A stretch of 64,000 bases of DNA from Pseudomonas bohemica (GCF_002934685.1 NZ_NKHL01000120.1:1-64000); one strand, 5' to 3'; positions 16,075 to 24,945 are shown, numbered from the stretch's first letter. Program-made: numbers and translations. Notes: generated from the sequence alone by a model not told the origin.

Positions 16075-17448
16075 TCAGGAAACTACCCGATAACACGGCA
16101 CATACGCCGCGCCGCCCGGCAATTTCATTCGGTGCTGCTCGACGAAGGCCTGCAGCAGGCTGTCCAGCGGCTTCATCACTTCAGCGTCGCCATGAATCTC
16201 GTAGGGACCGTGCTCTTCGATCAGGCGGATGCCCTTGTCCTTGACGTTGCCGGCGACGATGCCGGAGAACGCGCGGCGCAGGTTGGCGGCCAGTTCGTGG
16301 GGGGGCAGGTCGCGGCGCAGTTGCAGGCTGGCCATGTTCTCGTGGGTCGGGTCGAACGGACGCTGGAAGCTCTCTTCGATTTTCAACAGCCAGTTGAAGT
16401 GGAAGGCGTCGGCACGTTCGCGACGGAACTGGCGCACGGCGGTCAGGCCTTCGGTCATCTGACGCGCCACTTCGGCCGGATCGTCGATGATGATCCTGTA
16501 GTGCTTGTGCGCTTCTTCGCCCAGCGTAGCGCTGACGAAGGCGTGCAGTTGTTCCAGATATGGCGCAGCGTTTTTCGGCCCGGTCAGAATCACCGGAAAC
16601 GGCAGGCCCTGATTGTCCGGGTGCATCAGAATGCCCAGCAGGTAGAGGAATTCCTCCGCCGTACCGGCGCCGCCCGGGAAGATGATGATGCCGTGGCCGA
16701 CACGCACGAAGGCTTCGAGACGTTTTTCGATGTCCGGCAAAATCACCAGTTCGTTGACGATCGGGTTCGGCGCTTCGGCAGCGATGATGCCCGGTTCGGT
16801 CAGGCCCAGATAACGCCCGCCGGTGATGCGCTGCTTGGCATGGGCAATCGTGGCGCCTTTCATCGGGCCCTTCATCACGCCCGGTCCGCAGCCGGTACAG
16901 ATGTCCAGCTTGCGCAGGCCCAGTTCGTGGCCGACTTTCTTGGTGTACTTGTATTCTTCGGTGTTGATCGAGTGGCCACCCCAGCACACCACCATCTTCG
17001 GCTCCACGCCGGGGCGCAGGGTGCGGGCGTTGCGCAGCAGATGGAATACGTAATCGGTGATGCCCTGGGACGAACTGAGGTCGATGCGCTGGCTGTCCAG
17101 TTCGCTTTCGGTGTAGACAATGTCACGCAGGGCGCTGAACAGCATTTCCCGGGTGCTGGCGATCATTTCGCCGTCGACGAAGGCGTCGGCCGGCGCGTTC
17201 AGCAGCTCCAGGCGCACGCCACGGTCTTGTTGATGAATGCGCACTTCGAAGTCTTTGTAGGCTTCGAGGATGGTCTTGGCGTTGTCGACATGAGCGCCGG
17301 TGTTGAGGATGGCCAGGGCGCACTGGCGGAAAAGAGTGTAGATGCTGCCCGAGCCTGCGGCGCTGAGCTGTTGTACTTCACGTTGCGAGAGCGTCTCCAG
17401 GCTACCTTTTGGACTGACCGAAGCGTTGATTACATGTCTTGGAGCCAT
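16075..17448 (-). CDS. ppnN: Pyrimidine/purine nucleotide 5'-monophosphate nucleosidase
   Basis: PpnN (YgdH) cleaves nucleoside monophosphates to free base and ribose 5-phosphate and is stimulated by (p)ppGpp in E. coli. The 457-residue product has the family's N-terminal domain, then a LOG-type Rossmann domain with VCWGGHSINTEEYKYTKKVG near 155-175, CTGCGPGVMKGPMKGA, and the nucleotide-binding PGGAGTAEEF motif near residue 270, then the C-terminal domain of long members. I chose ATG 17448 (MAPRHVINASVS), preceded by AAGGAATTCAG; the longer frame to 17538 is not needed. It acts in the cytoplasm in purine salvage and the stringent response. Single gene. Confidence 0.92.
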   Translation of the reverse strand: MAPRHVINASVSPKGSLETLSQREVQQLSAAGSGSIYTLFRQCALAILNTGAHVDNAKTILEAYKDFEVRIHQQDRGVRLELLNAPADAFVDGEMIASTREMLFSALRDIVYTESELDSQRIDLSSSQGITDYVFHLLRNARTLRPGVEPKMVVCWGGHSINTEEYKYTKKVGHELGLRKLDICTGCGPGVMKGPMKGATIAHAKQRITGGRYLGLTEPGIIAAEAPNPIVNELVILPDIEKRLEAFVRVGHGIIIFPGGAGTAEEFLYLLGILMHPDNQGLPFPVILTGPKNAAPYLEQLHAFVSATLGEEAHKHYRIIIDDPAEVARQMTEGLTAVRQFRRERADAFHFNWLLKIEESFQRPFDPTHENMASLQLRRDLPPHELAANLRRAFSGIVAGNVKDKGIRLIEEHGPYEIHGDAEVMKPLDSLLQAFVEQHRMKLPGGAAYVPCYRVVS

Positions 17449-17604
17449 TCTGAATTCCTTGAAAGCGATGCCGTGCGAACATTGTCGATGGCCGGCATCA
17501 GTACAGTGAACGAAGTCGCCGTTCACGCATGGAGCCATTTTTTACATCGGTCGGTCAGGAAAGCAAACGTTGTGAGTGAAAACTTTGAGCGTTGCTGGCG
17601 CCAA

Positions 17605-17685
17605 GCGGGCACTTGTAGCCGTACTGCTTGCCGGTAGTCGCGATTTGGAGGTCGTCGCTGCCGACAAGCCGTACTGCAACAGAGC
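17605..17685. repeat. Imperfect REP-like element
   Basis: A GTAGCCGTACTGCTTGCCGG arm and a TGCCGACAAGCCGTACTGCAAC-like arm form an imperfect inverted repeat in the 338-base gap between ppnN and the CrtZ-like gene. It resembles the other copies listed in this window. The remaining gap should hold the two divergent promoters. Confidence 0.45.
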
Positions 17686-17786
17686 CACCACCTCGACGGG
17701 TGACTTTTGATTTTCCGTCGCGCCCCGGTATGCTGCACGTCGACGCCAGACGCCCGCGACCCTCTCGACACGATGTTTTCAATTCC

Positions 17787-18326
17787 ATGATCTATAACTT
17801 CGCGATTTTCCTCTGCACCCTGATTGCAATGGAAGGTGTCGGTTTTCTTGCGCACAAGTACGTCATGCACGGCTGGGGCTGGTTTTTGCATCGCTCGCAC
17901 CACGAAGAACACCTGGGCGCGTTCGAAACCAACGACATCTACCTGCTGGTGCTGGGCCTGGTCGCTGTCGGTTTGATCGTGCTGGGCAACAGCGGCCACG
18001 ACCCGCTGCAATGGGTAGGCGCAGGCGTCGCGGCGTTCGGCCTGATCTACATTCTGGTCCACGACGGCATCGTCCATCGCCACTGGCCCTTGAGCCCGAC
18101 GCCGCGCAATCGCTACTTGCGACGTCTCCACCACGGCCACCTCATGCACCACGCGATCAAGGGCCGACGCAACAGCGTGTCGTTTGGCTTTCTCTATGCG
18201 CCATCTGCGTCCACGCTGCAGAGGCAACTGCGTGAGATGTCTGAAGCAGAGCAGGCCCCCAACCGGGAGCCATTGCGCAACGATCTGTGTGGTACGCCGA
18301 GCAATTCGGATCTGCAGAACGGCTGA
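17787..18326 (+). CDS. CrtZ-like beta-carotene hydroxylase / fatty-acid hydroxylase superfamily
   Basis: A 179-residue integral membrane di-iron hydroxylase. All four histidine clusters of CrtZ are present: HKYVMHG near residue 23, HRSHHEEH near 36, HDGIVHRHWP near 93, and RRLHHGHLMHH near 112, between hydrophobic helices. CrtZ adds 3-hydroxyl groups to beta-ionone rings, giving zeaxanthin. No carotenoid biosynthesis genes (crtE, crtB, crtI, crtY) are in the window, so the true substrate may be another lipid; I therefore give no symbol. The ATG at 17787 places the first histidine cluster where it belongs. The last 35 residues are hydrophilic and extra. Confidence 0.78.
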   Translation: MIYNFAIFLCTLIAMEGVGFLAHKYVMHGWGWFLHRSHHEEHLGAFETNDIYLLVLGLVAVGLIVLGNSGHDPLQWVGAGVAAFGLIYILVHDGIVHRHWPLSPTPRNRYLRRLHHGHLMHHAIKGRRNSVSFGFLYAPSASTLQRQLREMSEAEQAPNREPLRNDLCGTPSNSDLQNG

Positions 18327-18494
18327 GCCTGCTTCGCGTTCAATCCGGGCACCTTATGGTGGCGTTTTTCAGGTCATTGTCGATGTCTGGCCCTTTTCAG
18401 CACCGTTCAAGTGTCGTAGAACAGTCAGTCCAGCCTGTTCGGGCAGCGCGCGGGCCAGCACAAAACTGCTTCTTCAAATGCTTGGGAGATTAAT

Positions 18495-19217
18495 GTGACG
18501 CAATCAAAAGCACACTCGGCGGCAGGCAAAACCATCACTTACAAACGCCCCGACGGCAAAGAGGTCAACGGTTATCTGGCGAGCCCGGAGAAGGCCGAAG
18601 GTGCGCCGGCGATTGTGGTGATTCAGGAGTGGTGGGGGCTCAACGACCAGATTCGCGGCGTAGCGGATCGTCTGGCCGCGGCGGGTTACCTGGCGCTGGT
18701 GCCCGACCTGTATCGCGGCGAGGCGACTGTCGAAGAAGAGGAAGCCCATCACCTGATGAGCAAACTCGACTTCGGCGATGCGGCGACACAGGACATTCGC
18801 GGCGCAGTGCAATACCTCAAGGGTCACGCGCAACATGTCGGTGTCACCGGCTTCTGTATGGGCGGGGCGCTGACGTTGCTAGCGCTGAACTTCATTGCGG
18901 AGCTGTCGGCAGGCGTGGTGTTTTACGGCATGCCGCCGCTGGAGTACCTCGATCCCAAGGCGATCAAGGTTCCGGTTCAGGCGCACTGGGCGACCCAGGA
19001 CGAGTTTTTCCCGATCGAGAACGTCGACAAACTCGAAGAAAAACTCGGCGAAGGCGGGGTGGATATCGAGTTCCACCGCTATCTGGCGCACCACGCGTTC
19101 ACCAACGAAACCGCTGTCGGTCATGGGCGCATCGCCGGCACCCAATACGACCCGGTCTGGGCGCAACTGGCATGGGACCGCGCGCTGACGTTTTTTGGTC
19201 GCACGTTGTGGGGCTGA
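18495..19217 (+). CDS. Dienelactone hydrolase family protein
   Basis: A 240-residue alpha/beta hydrolase of the DLH family. The nucleophile elbow is GFCMGG near residue 118, with cysteine instead of serine, followed by the acid in ATQDEFFP and the histidine in YLAHHAFTNE. Classical enzymes open dienelactone to maleylacetate in chloroaromatic degradation, but many chromosomal relatives act on unknown esters. WWGLNDQIRGVADRLAAAGY is also typical. The start is GTG 18495, preceded by GGGAG; the ATG at 18493 runs straight into a stop. No aromatic-degradation genes lie nearby. Single gene. Confidence 0.9.
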   Translation: MTQSKAHSAAGKTITYKRPDGKEVNGYLASPEKAEGAPAIVVIQEWWGLNDQIRGVADRLAAAGYLALVPDLYRGEATVEEEEAHHLMSKLDFGDAATQDIRGAVQYLKGHAQHVGVTGFCMGGALTLLALNFIAELSAGVVFYGMPPLEYLDPKAIKVPVQAHWATQDEFFPIENVDKLEEKLGEGGVDIEFHRYLAHHAFTNETAVGHGRIAGTQYDPVWAQLAWDRALTFFGRTLWG

Positions 19218-19261
19218 TGGGTCGATAGCGCTGATTTGCCTTCATCGGTCCATACACACCC

Positions 19262-19289
19262 CCGGTGGTGCCAAAGCAGGCATCACCGG
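19262..19289. terminator. Hairpin between convergent genes
   Basis: CCGGTGGTGCC and GGCATCACCGG form an eleven-base-pair stem with one G-U pair and a loop of AAAGCA, between the ends of the hydrolase gene and sodC. There is no long T run, so terminator strength is uncertain. Confidence 0.45.
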
Positions 19290-19310
19290 TTGCGTTTCAA
19301 ACAGCGGCAG

Positions 19311-19844
19311 TCAGATCACCCCGCACGCCACGCGATCACCGCCACCGCCCAGGGGCATCGGCATGTCGGCGTGATTATCGCCGCCAGCATGAATCATCAG
19401 CGCATGGCCTTTGATCTCGGAGATCTTTTTCAGGCGCGGGGCGAGCACCGGGTAATCGGCTTCGCCCTTGGCGGTCACGTAAATGGCAGGCAGATCGCCC
19501 AGGTGGCCGTCGGCGTAGGGGCCCAGGTGCTTGCCGGTGCTGGCTGGATCGAAGTGCCCGCCAGCGGCCAGTGCCGCGCCTTTCTTGCCGTCCTTGGTGC
19601 CGACGTCGCAGCTGCCGTGTTCATGCACGTGGAAGCCGTGCACGCCTGCGGGCAGCGAGGTTAGTTTCGGGGTGAAGAGCAGGCCGTAGGCGGTTTCACT
19701 GATGGTGATCTGGCCAATGGGCTGGGGCGCGCTTTCGGCGCTGACCAGATTGATCGGGACCTGAAGCGAGTCTGCCTGCGCGGTTGCACAAAGAGCGCCA
19801 AGGGAGAGCGTGCCTAGAAGGCCGAGCCAGAGATAAGGTTTCAT
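19311..19844 (-). CDS. sodC: Periplasmic Cu,Zn superoxide dismutase
   Basis: SodC converts superoxide to oxygen and hydrogen peroxide in the periplasm. The 177-residue precursor has a signal peptide ending ATAQA near residue 24. Copper ligands are in GVHGFHVHEHGSC near 68-80, zinc ligands in the GGHFDPASTGKHLGPYADGH segment, and the last copper histidine in HALMIHAGGDNH. The conserved cysteines (GSCDVG and RVACGVI) form the structural disulfide. Length is normal. The gene is alone; the thioesterase upstream lies on the same strand 130 bases away. Confidence 0.95.
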   Translation of the reverse strand: MKPYLWLGLLGTLSLGALCATAQADSLQVPINLVSAESAPQPIGQITISETAYGLLFTPKLTSLPAGVHGFHVHEHGSCDVGTKDGKKGAALAAGGHFDPASTGKHLGPYADGHLGDLPAIYVTAKGEADYPVLAPRLKKISEIKGHALMIHAGGDNHADMPMPLGGGGDRVACGVI

Positions 19845-19974
19845 AAGCGTTCCATTGAAGTTGTGGGGTAGCGACGTTCAGGGTAGTTGAACGGCCCGCA
19901 GCTTTCGGACGCTGTCCGGTTTTGAGTGTTACAGAAGATTCAGGTACGGGTCGTCGTGTTCAACGCTGCCATGT

Positions 19975-20388
19975 TCAACGCAAATGTTGCGGGGGAATGG
20001 CGTAGGTCCCCACCACATGGGCCACCGCCTCGGACAAGCCTTCGGAGTAGAGCGACACCTCGCCGATGGCCAGGGTCTTGCCGACTTTCATCAGCTGACA
20101 TTCGGCGATAATCCGGCGCCCCGCTTCAGGTTTGCGCAGGAAATTGATCGTCAGGCTGGTGGTGACGGTCAGCGGTACGATGCCGATCACCCCCAGCACG
20201 GCGACATACAGTGCGACATCGGCCACCGCCATCAACGTCGGCCCGGACACGGTTCCGCCGGGTCGCAAGTCCGAGTGATCGACTACCTGCGAAATCGTCG
20301 CCCGCTGATCGCCCACCTGCTCGACGACGATCCGGGTCTGCGGAAACTGGTCGGCGATAAACGCTGCGATTTCTTCTTTGCTTGCCAT
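19975..20388 (-). CDS. PaaI-family hotdog thioesterase
   Basis: A 137-residue single hotdog domain with the PaaI/thioesterase core: DHSDLRPGGTVSGPTLMAVAD, where the G-G-T-(V/I)-x-G-x motif ends strand 1 and leads into the central helix, then LTVTTSLTINFLRKPEAGRR. Members hydrolyse acyl-CoA thioesters; substrate range is not predictable. The catalytic acid may be the Asp in MAVAD. I chose ATG 20388 (MASKEEIAAF) because AGGAG lies eight bases upstream; the frame could extend ten residues further. Confidence 0.85.
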   Translation of the reverse strand: MASKEEIAAFIADQFPQTRIVVEQVGDQRATISQVVDHSDLRPGGTVSGPTLMAVADVALYVAVLGVIGIVPLTVTTSLTINFLRKPEAGRRIIAECQLMKVGKTLAIGEVSLYSEGLSEAVAHVVGTYAIPPQHLR

Positions 20389-20585
20389 CGTGTGCTCCTG
20401 ACATCTGCGGTTGGGCAAGACTTGATGAGCGCAAGGCGGTTGTCAACGAGGTTTCCGGAATGAGCGGTGCTGTGAGGTGTATCTGTCAGCGTCATCAATC
20501 AGCCGGTCACGACAGAGCCGCACCAAACGCTGGCACCGTTTTTGCCTTTCATGTAGAAGACACTTCATGAAAGGAGTGAAACGTC

Positions 20586-21554
20586 TTGCAGTCGCTCGAT
20601 CTTCAAGTGATTCAACAGGCCATCGTCTGGCTTTCCTCGGGACAACCGGTCTGGTTGTGCACTGTCGTCGCCAGTTTTGGCTCATCGCCGCGCCCGCCTG
20701 GTGCGTTGCTCGCAGCCAGGGCTGACGGAACGAGTTGCGGTTCACTGTCCGGCGGCTGCATCGAGGACGATTTTTTGCAGCGAGTCGCAGCGGGAGGATT
20801 CGCCGAGCCCATTGCCCTGGTGCGCTACGGTGATGGCAGTGATGCAACGCAAGTGCGTCTGCCCTGTGGCGGCGTGCTCGAGGTGCTGGTCGAGCGGCTT
20901 GTAGCCGATGCGCACAACCTTGATCACCTGCGTCGACTGGAATCGGCGCTGTTGGGCAAAGGGCGGCTGGTGCGGCAGTGGCAATTGCCGTTCGCCCATC
21001 CGCAACTGCTGGAGGATAACCAGCAAGGGCCTCGGGTCGAGCGCTGTGGCGAGTGTTTGCGGGTACGATTTGGCGCGGCGCAGCGCTTGATCATCGCTGG
21101 AGTTTCCAGCGTTGCGCTGTTCTGCGCGCAGTTCGCGGTGGCGCTGGATTTCGAGGTGATCATCTGCGAGCCACGGGAGGAATTTCAGCGGGATGTGCGG
21201 GTGGACAATGTGCGGCTGGAGCCGATTCTGCCCGCCCGATACATCGCCGAAGGAGGGTGCCATTACGGCACTGCAGTGGTGGCGCTGACCCATGATCCGC
21301 GACTGGACGATCTGACCATGATGGAAGCGGTACGCAGTCCGGCGTTTTACATCGGAGTGATGGGGTCGCAGAAAACCAGCGAAAAGCGCATGGAGCGCCT
21401 GCATCGTATCGCCGGAATGGACGCTGCGACGCTGGGGCGGATTCATGCACCTATCGGTCTGGCGCTGGGCAGCAAGACGCCAGCCGAAATAGCGCTGGCG
21501 GTACTGGCGGACATCGTACGGGTCAGAAACGGCGTTGATCGGGGGCGGGTTTGA
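20586..21554 (+). CDS. XdhC/CoxI-family molybdoenzyme maturation factor
   Basis: A 322-residue protein with an N-terminal XdhC/CoxI domain (TVVASFGSSPRPPGALLAA, residues 26-44; GSLSGGCIEDDFLQ, 52-65; LPCGGVLEVLVE) and a C-terminal Rossmann-type XdhC_C domain (LIIAGVSSVALFCAQFAVAL; YIGVMGSQKTSEKRMERL; APIGLALGSKTPAEIALAVLAD). Proteins of this type bind molybdenum cofactor and insert its sulfurated form into xanthine or aldehyde dehydrogenases. The start is TTG 20586 with AAAGGAG upstream. No molybdoenzyme gene is adjacent, so it must serve a target elsewhere. Confidence 0.88.
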   Translation: MQSLDLQVIQQAIVWLSSGQPVWLCTVVASFGSSPRPPGALLAARADGTSCGSLSGGCIEDDFLQRVAAGGFAEPIALVRYGDGSDATQVRLPCGGVLEVLVERLVADAHNLDHLRRLESALLGKGRLVRQWQLPFAHPQLLEDNQQGPRVERCGECLRVRFGAAQRLIIAGVSSVALFCAQFAVALDFEVIICEPREEFQRDVRVDNVRLEPILPARYIAEGGCHYGTAVVALTHDPRLDDLTMMEAVRSPAFYIGVMGSQKTSEKRMERLHRIAGMDAATLGRIHAPIGLALGSKTPAEIALAVLADIVRVRNGVDRGRV

Positions 21555-21646
21555 TGCGAGGGCTATCGCGTCTGCACCCAAGGCCCGAAGGCCCTATAGG
21601 CCCGGTCAGCGCGGTCTTCGCCAACGACGGGCAACGCATCCTGCAC

Positions 21647-22273
21647 TCATTTCGCGAATTTATATTCGCCGCCTTTTTCCACAGCCTTGCGATACGCCGG
21701 CCTGGCCTGGAATCTCTCCACCCACGCTTCCAGGTTGGGGTAAGGCTGCAACTTGCCCTGCGCCTTGGCGAATTCGCCGATGAAGCTCATTTGAATATCC
21801 GCGCCACTGAGCTCATCGCCGAGCAAATAAGGCGTCAACCCGAGGGCATTGTTTAAATAGCCGAGGTAGTTGCCAAGCTCGGACTCGATGCGTGAATGCA
21901 GCGGCGCGCCAGCCTCGCCAAGCCGGCCGACGTAAAGATTGAGCATCAGGGGCAGGATGGCCGAGCCTTCGGCAAAGTGCAGCCATTGCGCGTATTCGTC
22001 GTAGGTCGCTGTTGCGGGGTCCGGCTGCAGACGACCGTCGCCATGGCGGCGGATGATGTAGTCGACGATGGCACCGGACTCGATCAGTACATGGGGACCG
22101 TCTTCGATAACTGGCGATTTGCCCAGCGGATTGATGGCCTTCAGCTCAGGCGGCGCAAGATTGGTTTTCGGGTCGCGCTCGTACCGTTTGATCTCATACG
22201 GCACGCCAAGCTCTTCGAGCAGCCAGAGGATACGCTGCGAGCGTGAATTGTTGAGGTGGTGGACAGTGATCAT
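21647..22273 (-). CDS. Glutathione S-transferase family protein
   Basis: A 208-residue protein with an N-terminal thioredoxin-fold domain, starting MITVHHLNNSRSQRILWLLE, where the serine of NNSRSQR is the usual glutathione-activating residue of bacterial GSTs. The cis-proline and the E-S-G-A glutathione contact (INPLGKSPVIED, VLIESGAIVDYI) follow. The C-terminal helical domain runs from about residue 85, including LNLYVGRLG and LSGADIQMSFIGEFAKAQG. Members conjugate glutathione to electrophiles or reduce peroxides. ATG 22273 is preceded by TGGAGACACC. Confidence 0.9.
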   Translation of the reverse strand: MITVHHLNNSRSQRILWLLEELGVPYEIKRYERDPKTNLAPPELKAINPLGKSPVIEDGPHVLIESGAIVDYIIRRHGDGRLQPDPATATYDEYAQWLHFAEGSAILPLMLNLYVGRLGEAGAPLHSRIESELGNYLGYLNNALGLTPYLLGDELSGADIQMSFIGEFAKAQGKLQPYPNLEAWVERFQARPAYRKAVEKGGEYKFAK

Positions 22274-22343
22274 GGTGTCTCCAGGACGAATAGGGTGTGG
22301 GTAAAGAGACTGCTGCATCGCGGTGGAGTGCCGTGAAATCGCT

Positions 22344-23195
22344 CTACTGCTGCACCCCGAACAGTGCCGTCCAGTAAATCCCTGCATCGCTTTTCGGGTC
22401 CACCGCATACGCAGCACCCATTTCCCGAAACGCGGGGTTCATGATGTTGGCGCAGTGCCCAGGGCTCGCCAGCCAGCCTTCGACCACCTTGCGCGCGCTG
22501 TCTTGGCCTGCGGCGATGTTTTCCCCGATTTGCTGACCGATATAACCCGCCAGTTCCGCGCGGTCGCCCGGCGTGCCGCCGTTGCGTCCCTTGTGATCGA
22601 AATAGTTGTTATTGGCCATCGAACGGGTGTGTCCCTCGGCGGCGGTCGCAAGGTTGTCGTTCCAGCCCAGCGGCGAGGCGGGGCCGTAGGGTTGATCTCC
22701 GCATTGGTGGGGTGCGCTGCGGGCGGCGTTGACCAGGCCAAGTATTTTCTGGCCCTCGGCCTGGGAGTTGCCCAGCCCGCCGGTCAGCAGAGGCCGCGCC
22801 AGCACGATGCGCCAATCACGGTCATTGCGGCTCACGCCCACGTCGACGAACTGGGGATCGAGCACCACCTGGCAGAAACTCTCCTGAATCGCCTTCATTG
22901 CCGATTGTGCATCTCGAGGGCCGGACAGGCTGATCGCCTGCACCGAGACCATTGGGTACGAGGCGCGGGACAGCATCGGTTGCAGGTCCACGGTGCCACT
23001 GGCTGGCAGGTTCAGGCGAGGGTCGGTGTTCAGGGGAGGGAGTTCCTGAGACACCACGTTGGCGCAGGGCTGCGCCTGGCTGCGATAGGTATTGATGGAC
23101 TCGATCAACTGCGTTTCTTCGCTGGCCAGCGCCGTCCCGGTCGTCATCAGCAGCCATGAAAAGGCGGCCAGACGAGTGAATGATGTGAAGCGCAT
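22344..23195 (-). CDS. CAP-domain (SCP/PR1-like) secreted protein
   Basis: A 283-residue protein with a signal peptide ending near ALAS (residue 23). An N-terminal region of about 100 residues without an evident name is followed by a CAP domain from about residue 145: ILGLVNAARSAPHQCG, HTRSMANNNYFDHKGRNGG, GENIAAGQ, and SPGHCANIMNPAFREMGAAY. The histidine and glutamate positions that line the CAP cavity are present. Bacterial CAP proteins are secreted or periplasmic; their roles are mostly unknown. Start at ATG 23195 with CAAGGGAG upstream. The longer frame to 23456 overlaps the ECF sigma promoter and is rejected. Confidence 0.85.
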   Translation of the reverse strand: MRFTSFTRLAAFSWLLMTTGTALASEETQLIESINTYRSQAQPCANVVSQELPPLNTDPRLNLPASGTVDLQPMLSRASYPMVSVQAISLSGPRDAQSAMKAIQESFCQVVLDPQFVDVGVSRNDRDWRIVLARPLLTGGLGNSQAEGQKILGLVNAARSAPHQCGDQPYGPASPLGWNDNLATAAEGHTRSMANNNYFDHKGRNGGTPGDRAELAGYIGQQIGENIAAGQDSARKVVEGWLASPGHCANIMNPAFREMGAAYAVDPKSDAGIYWTALFGVQQ

Positions 23196-23386
23196 GAAGA
23201 TCTCCCTTGAGCTGACTGCGGCCATGATGCGCGATTTTGTCGGTATCGAAATAGTCTGAGCCGAAGAATTCCCGGAGGTTGCAGTCCAGTGGCAGGTTTT
23301 TGCTAGGCCCAAACGAAAAGGTGTCTGACGAGCAACGTCCATCCTGGCTTGCTCTGCAACCGCTTTGCTGGCATCTTGCCGGCCAG

Positions 23387-23405
23387 TGGTAATTATTCCC
23401 GTTTG
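23387..23405. promoter_or_regulatory. Fur-box-like site before the ECF sigma gene
   Basis: TGGTAATTATTCCCGTTTG lies 15-33 bases before the sigma-factor ATG. It shares the TAAT.ATT...TT spacing of Fur sites often found before fecI-like genes in Pseudomonas, but with several mismatches to the 19-base consensus. Confidence 0.4.
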
Positions 23406-23419
23406 AGAACCATTTGCGC

Positions 23420-23965
23420 ATGCCTGACTTTTCCGGCGCCCGGCACGACCTTTCAAGTCGCCAGCAGCACCTGACTGACCTCTACAGCGACCATCATTCG
23501 TGGTTGCATAACTGGCTGCGCAAAAAACTCGGGTGTTCCCAGCGGGCGGCCGACCTGGCCCATGACGCCTTCATTCGTGTCCTGACCCTCGCCGAACCCC
23601 AGAACATCAAAGAGCCTCGCGCTTTTCTGGCAACCACCGCCGGGCGCCTGATGATCGACAGCGCCCGGCGCCGCCGAATCGAGGATGCTTACCTCGCAGC
23701 CTTGGCGATCCACGCCAGTGATGCCGGCATGCCGGGCCCCGAGGCCATTCATACCGCGCTGCAGGCATTGGAAAAGATCGCCGACATGCTTGCCGGCTTG
23801 CCCGCCAAGGTGCGTGAGGCGTTCCTGCTCAGCCGTCTGGATGGCCTGACCTATAACGAGATCGCGACGCAGCTTGAGGTTTCTGCCGGCACCGTGAAGA
23901 ACTACATCACCAGCGCGTTGGTGCATTGCTATAAGGCGTTGCACGGTACGGATGCCATGTCTTGA
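23420..23965 (+). CDS. FecI-like ECF sigma factor
   Basis: A 181-residue sigma-70 family protein of the iron-starvation ECF group. Region 2 holds DLYSDHHSWLHNWLRKKLG, AADLAHDAFIRVL and REPRAFLATTAGRLMIDSARRRR-like residues (promoter melting and -10 recognition). Region 4 holds LPAKVREAFLLSRLDGLTYN, EIATQLEVSAGTVKNYI and a C-terminal helix. It directs RNA polymerase to the cognate receptor gene when ferric siderophore is sensed outside. The ATG at 23420 is used; a TTG six bases earlier is possible. The stop overlaps the start of the fecR-like gene by four bases, so the two are translationally coupled. Confidence 0.92.
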   Translation: MPDFSGARHDLSSRQQHLTDLYSDHHSWLHNWLRKKLGCSQRAADLAHDAFIRVLTLAEPQNIKEPRAFLATTAGRLMIDSARRRRIEDAYLAALAIHASDAGMPGPEAIHTALQALEKIADMLAGLPAKVREAFLLSRLDGLTYNEIATQLEVSAGTVKNYITSALVHCYKALHGTDAMS

Positions 23966-24945
23966 CACGTAGCTTGGGCGGCGCCGCCAATCAAAGGCCG
24001 CAGCCTTCGGAGCGGATGATTCACGAAGCGGCAGAGTGGCTGACCCTGCTCAACGATGAACCAGTCCGCGATGAGGATCGTCGGGCGTTCGAGGCCTGGT
24101 GCCAGCGGGACGCCAGACACCTGATGGCGATGGAACGCATGCGTGCATTGTGGAGCAGCCTCGACGAAGTTTCCTCAGCGCCCGCGCGCATCGCCCTGAA
24201 TCGCGCCTTCTCTCGCTCCAGATCCCCATTTGCCGCCCGTACTGTGCAAACCCTTGCCCTGCTCGGCGTACTGGTGTGTGGGTGGGCCGGTATGGATCGT
24301 CTGCCGATCTGGTTCGCCGATCAGCGCACTGGGGCAGGGGAGCGCCGCGAATTTCAGCTGGCCGATGGCAGCCAGGTTCAGCTCAATAGCCACTCGGCGC
24401 TGGACGTCAGGTTCGATGGAACGCAGCGTACGGTCGAGTTGCTGGAAGGCGAGATGTGGGTGGTGGTCGCCAAGGACGCGCAGCGGCCATTCGTGGTTCG
24501 CACCCCTCAAGGCACGGCGACTGCCCTGGGTACGCGTTATCTGGTCAAGCGTGCCGAGGATGGATCGACCGTGGTGACCGTCATTGAGTCGGTGGTCGCG
24601 ACCCAGTCTGGAAACTCGGACGTGGTAAAGGTCAAGGCAGGGGAGAAGACCACGCTCAAGGACGGTCGCGTGCAACCGCCGCAGCCGATCGGCAATGACG
24701 ACCCGACCGCCTGGACCCGCGGCGTGCTCAAGGTTAATGACCGGCCATTGAGCGAGGTGCTGCAGACCCTGGCTGGCAATCGTCGTGGCTTTCTGGAATT
24801 CGATGAGCAAGCGTTGCAGGGGCTTCGGGTGTCCGGCCTGTTCCGCCTCGATGACACCGATGCCGCGCTGGCGACTCTGGCGGATAACCTGCCGATCAGG
24901 ATCGAGCGGTTTACCGATCTGTGGGTGGTGGTGAAGCGGCGCTGA
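23962..24945 (+). CDS. FecR-like transmembrane sigma regulator
   Basis: A 327-residue single-pass membrane protein. The cytoplasmic N-terminal domain (IHEAAEWLTLLNDEPVRDED, FEAWCQRDARHLMAMERM) is the DUF4880 anti-sigma part. One membrane helix follows near residues 90-108 (TLALLGVLVCGWAGM), then the periplasmic FecR domain (RREFQLADGSQVQLNSHSAL; RPFVVRTPQGTATALGTRYL) and a C-terminal STN-like part (RPLSEVLQTLAGN; LRVSGLFRLDDTDAALATLA). It passes the receptor signal to the sigma factor and may both inhibit and activate it. Start is TTG 23962, overlapping the sigma stop. Confidence 0.92.
   Translation: MTRSLGGAANQRPQPSERMIHEAAEWLTLLNDEPVRDEDRRAFEAWCQRDARHLMAMERMRALWSSLDEVSSAPARIALNRAFSRSRSPFAARTVQTLALLGVLVCGWAGMDRLPIWFADQRTGAGERREFQLADGSQVQLNSHSALDVRFDGTQRTVELLEGEMWVVVAKDAQRPFVVRTPQGTATALGTRYLVKRAEDGSTVVTVIESVVATQSGNSDVVKVKAGEKTTLKDGRVQPPQPIGNDDPTAWTRGVLKVNDRPLSEVLQTLAGNRRGFLEFDEQALQGLRVSGLFRLDDTDAALATLADNLPIRIERFTDLWVVVKRR

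Noticed and set aside
16132..17637. 501-residue forward open frame opposite ppnN
   Set aside because: Antisense shadow; ppnN on the other strand has clear family motifs over the whole length.
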